DNA of 38,032 nt from a virus: positions 1 through 38,032 of the IMG/VR virus record IMGVR_UViG_3300037635_002107. One strand, given 5' to 3'. Below, piece by piece: positions 1-6,644 of this stretch (position 1 is its first letter; every line of letters starts with the position of its first letter). The notes below the pieces were generated by a model, which saw only the letters and a program-made list of their open reading frames with translations, ran no database searches and was not told the DNA's origin. The translations under genes and the position numbers were made by a program.

Positions 1-11
1 CTTTGTAAATG

Positions 12-242
12 TTAGTCAGTAATTAATACTGATCTAACACTCACTGGAATACTACTTGATGAAGTATAACTTTTGTATTTTTCCCAACAATTCATTTTTT
101 CTAATTTCTCTTTCATACATTCATATGCACTATCATGATTATACTTTGCAACTTTACCATTCTTGAATGTTACTTCAATGATTTGATTTTTTCCAATTAA
201 ACTTTTTCTTACTACGAATCTTTTTGATTTTAAATTTTCCAT
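12..242 (-). CDS. Small hypothetical protein, leftward
   Basis: This 76-residue protein is not recognised. It has a Lys-rich N-terminal half with alternating hydrophobic residues (IIEVTFKNGKVAKY, likely a beta hairpin), then a charged helix-like stretch (ECMKEKLEKMNCWEKY) and a Ser-rich tail. It is the only convincing gene on the minus strand and is divergent from the fibre module, so it is probably the first gene of a leftward transcript continuing beyond the left edge. The ATG at 240-242 follows an A/T-only leader like those of the other genes here, and a TAnnTTTG-type box lies about 36 bases upstream. Composition and leader support a real gene. Function is unknown. Confidence 0.6.
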   Translation of the reverse strand: MENLKSKRFVVRKSLIGKNQIIEVTFKNGKVAKYNHDSAYECMKEKLEKMNCWEKYKSYTSSSSIPVSVRSVLITD

Positions 243-277
243 TGTTATTAAATTAAATTATTATTATTAAGTTGTTA

Positions 278-285
278 CAAATATA
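278..285 (-). promoter_or_regulatory. Candidate Bacteroidota-type -7 box
   Basis: Read on the minus strand, these bases are TATATTTG, an exact match to the TAnnTTTG -7 element of Bacteroidota housekeeping promoters. Transcription would start some 30 bases before the leftward gene at 242. No clear TTTG -33 element sits at the usual spacing, so this is only a candidate. Confidence 0.35.
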
Positions 286-414
286 TTATCTACAACACAT
301 CGTAATTTCTTTGTAAAAAAATAAAATAAATATAAAAAATACCTCAGAAAAAACATAAAACAATAGATCTAACCGATTGAAAACCAAGTATATATATAAA
401 AAAACGTAAAAAAA

Positions 415-491
415 ATAGGGGGACCCGGTGAAATGAAAACCGTTTGGTAAGTCGTTGAAAGTCAGGGAGATAGGGGGCAACCCCATACCCC
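415..491. repeat. GC-rich island with paired G and C runs
   Basis: ATAGGGGG occurs twice as a direct repeat (415-422 and 470-477), followed by two C4 runs (481-484 and 488-491). Either G run could pair with either C run, giving alternative folds. One is a tight GGGG-CAA-CCCC hairpin and another a long-range closure around about 60 bases. On the minus strand the island ends in a C5 run followed closely by T8, which is terminator-like. Function unknown. Confidence 0.35.
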
Positions 492-634
492 AATATATCT
501 AATACCTTTTAAAAACTGTGACATTAGCCTTATAAGGTATATAGTAACGGGCTATTGTCATACTATTGGTATTTATTATTGTTGTAAATCAGAGCGTATT
601 CGTGTAAGTATATATGATATATAAAAGAATAACG

Positions 635-907
635 ATGGGTAAACAGAAGTTATCGCCTACGGCAGCAAAAGCAAAGGCGGTTCGTGACTTAGCAGCAGCA
701 AATTCAGTTGATAGAAAAAGAAAAAGAGCTGATAGTCAGAAAAAGAGAAGAGCAGCGGTTAAAAAACACGGTGTAGCTTACTTAGTTGGTAAGGACTACG
801 ACCATAATACTGGTAGATTCACATCGTCATCTCATAATAGAGGTGGAACACAAGCGAAGCACAAAAAAGACGGTACAAAGGCCGAGAAAAAACAATCTAA
901 AAAATAA
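635..907 (+). CDS. Small highly basic hypothetical protein
   Basis: This is a 90-residue, strongly basic protein with an N-terminal Ala/Lys/Arg-rich helical stretch (SPTAAKAKAVRDLAAANS, then a KRKR/KKRR cluster) and a Gly/Ser/His segment (NTGRFTSSSHNRGGTQ) before a Lys-rich tail. The charge suggests nucleic-acid binding, but no family was recognised beyond similarity, from memory, to small basic proteins next to fibre genes in marine phages. I prefer ATG 635 because MGKQKLSPTA is a typical N-terminus. An in-frame ATG at 614 would add seven residues (MIYKRIT). It is the first rightward gene after the intergenic region and ends 3 bases before the next gene. Confidence 0.6.
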   Translation: MGKQKLSPTAAKAKAVRDLAAANSVDRKRKRADSQKKRRAAVKKHGVAYLVGKDYDHNTGRFTSSSHNRGGTQAKHKKDGTKAEKKQSKK

Positions 908-910
908 CAC

Positions 911-1297
911 ATGGCAGAAATATCAAGTTATCCGCTAAAAGCACCTAAACTAGGTGACTTATTAATCTTCACAGAGACTTACGATGCTAGTGAAGCTAAC
1001 CCAGTTGTTGGTAATCCAACTAAAAACACAACAATAAGTGATGTTTTAGACCTAGTGCCAGAAGTAGCTGACGGTACTATTGGTTATATACCTATGTTTT
1101 CTTCAAGTAACACGATTTCTAACTCTAGTATATTTGAAATAAATTCAGGAGCTATTGGAATCGGTACAACTTTTCCTACTTCTAAACTACAGGTTGTTGG
1201 TATAGTAGAATACGCAGACAATACAGCAGCATTTAATGCAGGTTTAACAGTGGGAGCGATATATAGAACAGGTGATTTACTAAAAATAGTACATTAA
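911..1297 (+). CDS. Short tail fibre-like protein with one GIGT motif
   Basis: This is a 128-residue fibre-related protein. Its N-terminus (SYPLKAPKLGDLLIFTETYD, then a TKNTTISDVLDL segment) matches the N-terminus of the next gene in pattern: SYP, then D..I.T, then TK..T...V...L. This is probably a shared virion-attachment domain. Near residues 81-95 is one beta-type unit, AIGIGTTFPTSKLQVVG, the same motif repeated in the large fibre downstream. The remaining C-terminus is short (AAFNAGLTVGAIYRTGDLLKIVH), a pattern common in small phage fibre proteins. It may be a minor fibre or adaptor. The ATG is 3 bases after the upstream stop and 7 bases separate it from the next gene. Confidence 0.65.
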   Translation: MAEISSYPLKAPKLGDLLIFTETYDASEANPVVGNPTKNTTISDVLDLVPEVADGTIGYIPMFSSSNTISNSSIFEINSGAIGIGTTFPTSKLQVVGIVEYADNTAAFNAGLTVGAIYRTGDLLKIVH

Positions 1298-1304
1298 TTA
1301 AGAT

Positions 1305-2027
1305 ATGCCAATAATTAACTCTTATCCAAATGACATTAACATTCAAGACAAAGATGCTTGGATAGGAACTGACTCGTATAACAGACAAACTAAGCAATAC
1401 ACTGCGGAGGCCGTTGCTAAATACCTTAATGTAAAAGGTAAGGTGTCTATTGCGGGTCAAATTAATTATAAGTTTGTAGATACACCGTTTGATGGTTCAG
1501 GAACAATGGCTTTCGCAGCTGGAAATGGGGATGGTACACCTTTTTCTAATATTACAGAGTTTAAAATATCTAAAAAAGATTTGTCTAATAAGCAAGTTGT
1601 AGCTTATGTGCAATTTCTTGTTGATCAAGAGATATTAATAATGAATCAAAACGATACTGAAAGTTTTGGGCACTACACTGTTAACACGTATGAAGTAGAC
1701 CCTGGTAATGATCAATATTATACGATTAACTTATCTTTTCTAGGAGGTAATGGTAGTATAAACATCGATAACTTCTACGATATAATTAACTTTACTTTTG
1801 GGGGTAACGCAGGGGATAAAACTTTTGTATATCAACAAACAATACCTGCAACAATTTGGGGCGATGGAAATCCTAAAGTGGTGAATCACGGGTTAAATAA
1901 ATTTCCGTCTATAACGGTTGTAGATACAGCAAAGTCTGTTGTAGTAGGTGATTACACATATGTAGACAACAATAATGTAATATTAGAATTTTCAGCCGCA
2001 TTTGCAGGCAAAGCATACTTTAACTAA
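1305..2027 (+). CDS. Tail fibre or appendage protein
   Basis: This 240-residue protein shares the SYP...D.WIGTDS...TK.YTAEAV..YLN N-terminal anchor with the preceding gene. The middle is beta-rich and Gly/Asn-rich. The C-terminal 60 residues (VVNHGLNKFPSITVVDTA through FSAAFAGKAYFN) form a compact beta module that I recognise from memory as a common C-terminal domain of phage fibre and appendage proteins (HNLNK.PSV.V.D, then AF.GK.Y.N). Its likely role is exposure on the virion surface as a secondary receptor-binding protein. The start follows an A/T-rich leader without Shine-Dalgarno. Confidence 0.7.
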   Translation: MPIINSYPNDINIQDKDAWIGTDSYNRQTKQYTAEAVAKYLNVKGKVSIAGQINYKFVDTPFDGSGTMAFAAGNGDGTPFSNITEFKISKKDLSNKQVVAYVQFLVDQEILIMNQNDTESFGHYTVNTYEVDPGNDQYYTINLSFLGGNGSINIDNFYDIINFTFGGNAGDKTFVYQQTIPATIWGDGNPKVVNHGLNKFPSITVVDTAKSVVVGDYTYVDNNNVILEFSAAFAGKAYFN

Positions 2028-2053
2028 AAAAAACAAGCTAAAAATAAAAGAAC

Positions 2054-3388
2054 ATGGCAATTAATTATTTAAACACGGTTAACCTTAACAAGAACTCTCT
2101 TGAAAGTGCTAGGATACATAATCTAGGAACAGAACCGACCCCTGATACTCCGGGTGAAATATATTTCAACACAACTTCACAAGCGTTAAAAGTAACGGTA
2201 CAAACAGGATTTGATGTAGGATCAGAAACATACGCGTGGGAAGAAGTAGGTTCCGACAGTGTGATAGCAGGTACAGGTATTGTTATAACTCCAGGTACAG
2301 GAGCTAATGCGGGCAACTCTATAATAACAAACTCAGGCCTTATAGGTTTAGGTGTTGTGGCTGGTTCTCAAAGTTGGAGTGTCACACAATCAACTAACAC
2401 GACAACTACTTTTGTTGGAACCGCAAACGAAATAGCAGTAGATTCACCTACTCCAGGAACAGTAAGAATTGGTTTACCAGATGACGTTACTATTGGTAAT
2501 GATCTTACAGTAACAAATAATTTAAGTGTTACTGGTGAAATTGTTCAAACCTCAGAAGGAAACGAAAATCAGTTTGCTTCTCCACTTAACATGGGTAGTA
2601 ATAAAGTTGTTGATCTTGCGGATCCAACCGATGATCAAGACGCTGCTACTAAAGCGTACGTTGATGCATCTACAGTTGGACTACTTGAGTATCAAGGTGG
2701 TTACGATGCTAATACTAACACTCCTATATTAGATGACCGTGGTACTCAAATAGCTGTTAAAAAAGGTTGGACTTATACAGTTACAGCAGATGGTACTTTT
2801 TATGGAGAAGCAGTAAGAGTAGGTGATGTTCTTATAGCTGAAGTTGATTTAGCTGCAGACGAGGGAGCATTGACAGATTGGACTACTGTGCAAAATAACA
2901 TTGACTTAGCTAGCGCTACTCAAATAGGTATTGGTAACGTAGCCGCTGCTACTGATACTTCCTTAACAGGTGTTGATGTTGATTATCCTACAGGATCTCC
3001 AGGTACTGCGGTTGTAGGATTTGATATAACTAGTTTAACTGCTTTAGCTAGTTCGATAGCTTCAGATACGACTATAATGCCTGTTCATGATACAGTTAGC
3101 GGAATAAATATAAAACTAACACTAGACCAATTAGGAGCGTTAGTTAATGAGTCAGTATCTTTTAGTAACACAGGCCCTGCAGAAGAAGGAACTTCTTATA
3201 CTATAGACGCAGCTACTCATGGGCTAGGTCTTGACTCAAGCATTATAATGGTTCAGTTGGTTGAAGTATCAAGCGGGGAAACTGTTTATACAGATGTAAC
3301 ACGTGGAGCATCTGGACTAATAACAATAACTTTTGCAGCTAGTCAAGCAGTTGATAGTTTTAGAGCTTTGCTTCAAAAAATAGGTTAA
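2054..3388 (+). CDS. Tail fibre protein with ATKAYVDA unit
   Basis: This 444-residue tail fibre begins MAINYLNTVNLNKNSLESAR, which resembles the start of the next gene (MAINFLNT). Around residues 25-45 is PGEIYFNTTSQALKV, a beta segment frequent in phage fibres. Near residues 163-206 is the classic fibre unit GEIVQTSEGNENQF..LNMGSNKVVDLADP..DQDAATKAYVDA, also present once in the large fibre downstream. The C-terminal part contains an ISSLTAL-like stretch and ends in a beta-rich module (GLDSSIIMVQLVE, then VYTDVTRGASGLITITF) typical of fibre tips. It very likely belongs to the receptor-binding apparatus. Which fibre contacts the host cannot be told from sequence alone. Confidence 0.8.
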   Translation: MAINYLNTVNLNKNSLESARIHNLGTEPTPDTPGEIYFNTTSQALKVTVQTGFDVGSETYAWEEVGSDSVIAGTGIVITPGTGANAGNSIITNSGLIGLGVVAGSQSWSVTQSTNTTTTFVGTANEIAVDSPTPGTVRIGLPDDVTIGNDLTVTNNLSVTGEIVQTSEGNENQFASPLNMGSNKVVDLADPTDDQDAATKAYVDASTVGLLEYQGGYDANTNTPILDDRGTQIAVKKGWTYTVTADGTFYGEAVRVGDVLIAEVDLAADEGALTDWTTVQNNIDLASATQIGIGNVAAATDTSLTGVDVDYPTGSPGTAVVGFDITSLTALASSIASDTTIMPVHDTVSGINIKLTLDQLGALVNESVSFSNTGPAEEGTSYTIDAATHGLGLDSSIIMVQLVEVSSGETVYTDVTRGASGLITITFAASQAVDSFRALLQKIG

Positions 3389-3404
3389 TCCTAAATCAAA
3401 TTAA

Positions 3405-4322
3405 ATGGCGATAAATTTTTTAAATACAATCGCGGTAGACGAGAACGTCCTATTCGTAGATACAACTAACGACCGAGTAGGTATAGGGACAGCTAGTCCT
3501 TCAGAAAAGCTTAGTATATCTGGAGCTAAAAATACCTCTATAATTCACTTAGGAAGTACAACTAATAATTCATCTTGGTCAATTGGCGATCAAATTGGAG
3601 CAATTGAATTTGGTTCAGCGGATAATTCAGGGGCAGGAGCAGGGGTTAAAGCATCTATATCATACGAAGTAGAAGCAGGGGCAACAGGTTCAACTAATTC
3701 AATGGTCTTTAGGTCAGCAGGTACAAGCGCGAGTACTAATAATACAGAAAGAATGCGTATTACCGCATCAGGTAACGTCGGTATTGGTACAACTAGTCCT
3801 GGAACAAAATTATACGTAGACGGAGGAGAGTCCACATTTAATAGAGGAAACTCTGATGGTGCTATTGCTAGGTTTAGGGGCAAGAATGCAGAAAAAGCCG
3901 TAATAGGCACTGTCGATTCTTGGTTTGCAAGTAATGTAGGGATTGGAACTACTAGTCCTGGGGAAAAGCTTGATGTTAATGGTAATATAAAAATTAAAGA
4001 CACTTTACTATCAAACCAAGAGAATACAGATATAGACTCCGCGGCAGCTGAAGTGGTTGCTCAGGTAGCACACGCTACGTATACAGCAGCTTTCTTTGAC
4101 TTTGTAGTTAAGAAAGGTACAAATGTAAGATCAGGTACAGTATATGCTTGTCATAACGGAGATTCTACTCCTTTGGTAGAGTTTACAGAAACATCGACTA
4201 ACGACTTAGGTGACACATCAGATGTTACGTTAAGTGTAGATATATCAGGAGCTAATATGAGGTTGGTGGCAACAGTGACTTCAGATGACTGGAGTGTTAA
4301 ATCATTAATAAGAGCAATATAA
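3405..4322 (+). CDS. Tail fibre protein with three GIGT repeats
   Basis: This 305-residue fibre starts MAINFLNTIAVDENVLFVD. It holds three copies of the beta-type repeat at 3477-3500 (VGIGTASP), 3771-3800 (GNVGIGTTSP) and 3930-3959 (SNVGIGTTSP), each followed by a KL.V.G strand. The middle copy is preceded by ERMRITASG, the longer unit also used in the 1493-residue fibre. The C-terminal 100 residues (AAAEVVAQVAHATYTAAFFDFVV...) form a different beta domain that resembles, from memory, C-terminal domains of marine phage tail proteins. It shares an N-terminal type with the preceding gene, so the two may attach to the same site. It ends 1 base before the LamG cluster. Confidence 0.78.
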   Translation: MAINFLNTIAVDENVLFVDTTNDRVGIGTASPSEKLSISGAKNTSIIHLGSTTNNSSWSIGDQIGAIEFGSADNSGAGAGVKASISYEVEAGATGSTNSMVFRSAGTSASTNNTERMRITASGNVGIGTTSPGTKLYVDGGESTFNRGNSDGAIARFRGKNAEKAVIGTVDSWFASNVGIGTTSPGEKLDVNGNIKIKDTLLSNQENTDIDSAAAEVVAQVAHATYTAAFFDFVVKKGTNVRSGTVYACHNGDSTPLVEFTETSTNDLGDTSDVTLSVDISGANMRLVATVTSDDWSVKSLIRAI

Positions 4323-4323
4323 T

Positions 4324-5007
4324 ATGGGATTTTATAGAGGGCCAAATATAGTAACAGACGGATTGATTTACGCTATCGACGCAGGCAGCGGAAGAAGCTA
4401 TCCAGGATCAGGTACTACTGTTAGCAATATAATAGATAGTTCTACTGGAACTTTAGTTAATGGTGTAGCGTTTAATAGTGCTAACGGCGGTTATTGGGAA
4501 TTTGATGGTACAGATGATTATATAAGTATAGCTAACGCAAATTCACCTCAGTTTACAGCAAACCAAGCTTTTACTATATCTTATGTAGTTTATCTTAATA
4601 GAGTAACGGGAACGTATATGTCCCCAGTAATGAAAGGATCTTTTGGCAGCTCTTATGGTCATTTAATTGGATCTGGTAATTTATTTTTAGTCTACACAGA
4701 CAACGATTCAAGCCCTGAGTTAACCATAAGTAATATGCTTAATAACGATGTTGATAAATGGGTTTTTATTACACAAACTTATGACGGTAGTAAAATTTAC
4801 GTATATAGAAACGGAGTTTTAGCTGGCCAGTCTGGAACAGGTATAAGTTTTACTGTAAATACCTCAAATTTATATTTTGGCTCTAACAACTCTACAGGTT
4901 ATTATTTAGATGGAGATATGTCTAATGTAAAAATGTACAATAAAGCTTTGTCAGCGGCAGAAGTACTACAAAATTTCAACGCACAAAAATCAAGATTTGG
5001 ATTATGA
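4324..5007 (+). CDS. LamG-like (concanavalin fold) fibre protein 1
   Basis: This 227-residue protein is the first of three paralogues. The N-terminal signature is GPNIVTDGLIYAIDAGSGRS followed by YPGSGTT and an N-G-V-x-F turn, then GGYWEFDGTDDYI. The C-terminus is YNKALSAAEVLQNFNAQKSRF. WEFDGTDDYI, the central YRNG strand and the MYNKALSAAEV end are hallmarks of LamG/jelly-roll domains, which commonly bind glycans. It is probably an adhesin on the tail. The middle of the domain differs strongly from its paralogues while the two ends are conserved. Its stop overlaps the next start as ATGA, implying coupled translation. Confidence 0.82.
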   Translation: MGFYRGPNIVTDGLIYAIDAGSGRSYPGSGTTVSNIIDSSTGTLVNGVAFNSANGGYWEFDGTDDYISIANANSPQFTANQAFTISYVVYLNRVTGTYMSPVMKGSFGSSYGHLIGSGNLFLVYTDNDSSPELTISNMLNNDVDKWVFITQTYDGSKIYVYRNGVLAGQSGTGISFTVNTSNLYFGSNNSTGYYLDGDMSNVKMYNKALSAAEVLQNFNAQKSRFGL

Positions 5008-5246
5008 TAACATACATTACAATAAACGCAGACGAATTATCTTTAGTTGATTTCAACGAAGTTATGGAAACATCAGAAGATACAGTTAGACTATCAGTTG
5101 ATGGTTTGCAAACAGTATTAAAATGGGAGGGTGATGAACCTGCGTTTGTATCAACATTAAGTTCATACGAAGGACCTTACACTCACGAAGAAATTTTAGC
5201 AATAATGGCTACTTCAGAATGGACTGACACTAACACACCAGAATAA
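5004..5246 (+). CDS. Small conserved protein between LamG genes
   Basis: This 80-residue acidic protein starts MITYITINADELSLVDFNEV. It includes ETSEDTVRLSVDG, a WEGDEPAFV segment and a C-terminal YTHEEILAIMATSEW. I recall similar short proteins in marine phage fibre modules but know no function. Its position, overlapping the LamG gene upstream by ATGA and lying 1 base before the LamG gene downstream, suggests a fibre accessory or assembly role. That is inference. It has no membrane segment or signal peptide. Confidence 0.65.
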   Translation: MITYITINADELSLVDFNEVMETSEDTVRLSVDGLQTVLKWEGDEPAFVSTLSSYEGPYTHEEILAIMATSEWTDTNTPE

Positions 5247-5247
5247 T

Positions 5248-5931
5248 ATGGGAGCATACGGAGGACCAGATATAATAACAGATGGCTTAGTTTTTGCTGT
5301 TGACGCAGGATCAGTAAGATCTTATCCTGGATCAGGAACTGTAGCTACTGATTTGGTAGGTTCTAGCAATGGGACTTTAACTAATGGCGTAGGGTTTAGC
5401 AGTAGTAATGGAGGTTACTGGGACTTTGATGGCACTGATGATTACATAGGAGTAGACAACCTAGGTCTTTCTAGTCATACTATAGAAGGTTGGATCAAAA
5501 GTGATAACTCATCTCAAGGAGGAGCTAGTTTTGGAACTATAAAGTCAGTGATTGGTAATTATGACGGAGGTAGTTCTAAGTACACGTATATTGGTTTCAT
5601 ACCAACACTTACTTGGAGAATTGATGACGGAAATATTTCTCACGCAGCGGTCGCTGGAGCGGGTACTATATCTGTAGATACCTGGTATCACGTTGCATTG
5701 ACTTACAATGCTTCTAATGGAGTTACTGTAGGGTATTTAAACGGTGTTCAGCAAGGTACTATAAATTTTACCTCAAATGTTACTTTTAATTCAATACCTT
5801 TTTATCTAGGTAAAAGTCAAGCTGGTGTTTATTTCGATGGATCTGTTGCATTATCTAGATGTTACAACAGAGCATTAACAGCAGCTGAAGTATTACAAAA
5901 TTATAAAGCACAAAAAAACAGATTTTTATAA
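5248..5931 (+). CDS. LamG-like (concanavalin fold) fibre protein 2
   Basis: This 227-residue paralogue has GPDIITDGLVFAVDAGSVRS, SYPGSGT, a GGYWDFDGTDDYI strand and a C-terminal YNRALTAAEVLQNYKAQKNRF. The central strand GVTVGYLNGVQQG and YLGKSQAG are typical of LamG sugar-binding domains. DNA near the start is almost identical to that of the third paralogue, pointing to recent duplication or exchange, while the middle is divergent. It is probably a receptor-binding adhesin. Its TAA overlaps the next ATG (TAATG), so translation of the two paralogues is likely coupled. Confidence 0.82.
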   Translation: MGAYGGPDIITDGLVFAVDAGSVRSYPGSGTVATDLVGSSNGTLTNGVGFSSSNGGYWDFDGTDDYIGVDNLGLSSHTIEGWIKSDNSSQGGASFGTIKSVIGNYDGGSSKYTYIGFIPTLTWRIDDGNISHAAVAGAGTISVDTWYHVALTYNASNGVTVGYLNGVQQGTINFTSNVTFNSIPFYLGKSQAGVYFDGSVALSRCYNRALTAAEVLQNYKAQKNRFL

Positions 5932-6608
5932 TGTACACAGGACCAGATATAATAACAGACGGATTAGTATTTGCGGTTGATGCGGGTAGCGAAAGAAGTT
6001 ACTCAGGCAGCGGCACAACAGGTACTGATTTAATAACCTCTGAATCTATAACATTAAATAATGGTGTTGGGTTTAGTACAGATAAAGGAGGTACTTGGAC
6101 TTTTGATGGATCAGATGATTACATACAAACAAGCTTTGGGCAGAATATAGTGTCTACAGGTTTTTCTGTAAATTTTTGGTTTAATGTTACAGGCAATGCT
6201 ACTTGTTTTTTTATGCAATTTTATGTCACTAATGATGCAGATACCGTGTTTAGAATAGAAAGAAATAGCGCAGGTAGTAACTCAATAGAGTTTGGTCACT
6301 CACCAAATGGTTCTGGTGGAATAAGTGAATTAGTAAGTACTAATTTTCCAAATGACGAATGGCAGTCTTGTACAATAGCTTACAATGGTTCAACTAAATA
6401 CATCTACAGAAACGGAGCATTAGATACATCTGTTAGCGCTTCAGATGTATATTTTTACACAGGAGCAATATTAAGAATAGCTGCTCGCCAGAACGGAACA
6501 CTATTACCTATAAATGGAAAAATGCCGTCAGTAAAAGTTTATAATAAAGCTTTAAGTGCTGCAGAAGTATTACAAAACTATAACGCACAAAAATCAAGAT
6601 TCTTATAA
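5931..6608 (+). CDS. LamG-like (concanavalin fold) fibre protein 3
   Basis: This 225-residue paralogue begins MYTGPDIITDGLVFAVDAG and ends YNKALSAAEVLQNYNAQKSR. It keeps WTFDGSDDYI near residue 59 and the YIYRNGALD strand, so the LamG fold call is secure. The centre (FSVNFWFNVTGNATCFFMQF) is unlike paralogues 1 and 2. The start is shifted by two residues relative to them (MYTG against MGxYxG). It is the last gene of the LamG group. A 36-base gap then leads to the large fibre. Confidence 0.82.
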   Translation: MYTGPDIITDGLVFAVDAGSERSYSGSGTTGTDLITSESITLNNGVGFSTDKGGTWTFDGSDDYIQTSFGQNIVSTGFSVNFWFNVTGNATCFFMQFYVTNDADTVFRIERNSAGSNSIEFGHSPNGSGGISELVSTNFPNDEWQSCTIAYNGSTKYIYRNGALDTSVSASDVYFYTGAILRIAARQNGTLLPINGKMPSVKVYNKALSAAEVLQNYNAQKSRFL

Positions 6609-6644
6609 CTAAAAAAATAACCTGGAAAATGAAGGGTAAAAAAT

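Larger units (their letters stand above)
243..613. other. Divergent intergenic region, 371 bp
   Basis: No convincing gene lies here. The open frame on the minus strand at 286-486 is Phe/Tyr-rich low-complexity sequence and looks spurious. The region separates a leftward gene from the rightward fibre module, so it should hold both promoters. It contains a GC-rich island (about 415-491) inside very AT-rich flanks: by hand count 30/60 G+C at 421-480, against 9/60 at 301-360. It also holds a 7-bp inverted repeat, ATACCTT (502-508) with AAGGTAT (534-540), and the perfect palindrome CCTTATAAGG (528-537). Operators, an origin or a small RNA are all possible, and none is demonstrated. Confidence 0.5.

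Noticed and set aside
286-486. 66-codon ORF on the minus strand in the divergent region
   Set aside because: Phe/Tyr-rich, low-complexity translation driven by T-rich sequence, no leader like the other genes, and it would cross the structured GC-rich island.
243-613. tRNA or known riboswitch in the intergenic region
   Set aside because: No cloverleaf with T-loop GTTCRA and no known aptamer core could be found by eye.
2526-2732. 68-codon ORF on the plus strand inside the fibre at 2054
   Set aside because: Leu/Lys-rich frame-shifted reading of the MGSNK...ATKAYVDA unit.
3590-4003. 137-codon ORF on the minus strand under the fibre at 3405
   Set aside because: Antisense of the GIGT repeats; the repetitive PGLVVPIPTL pattern is simply the reverse reading of GIGTTSPG.
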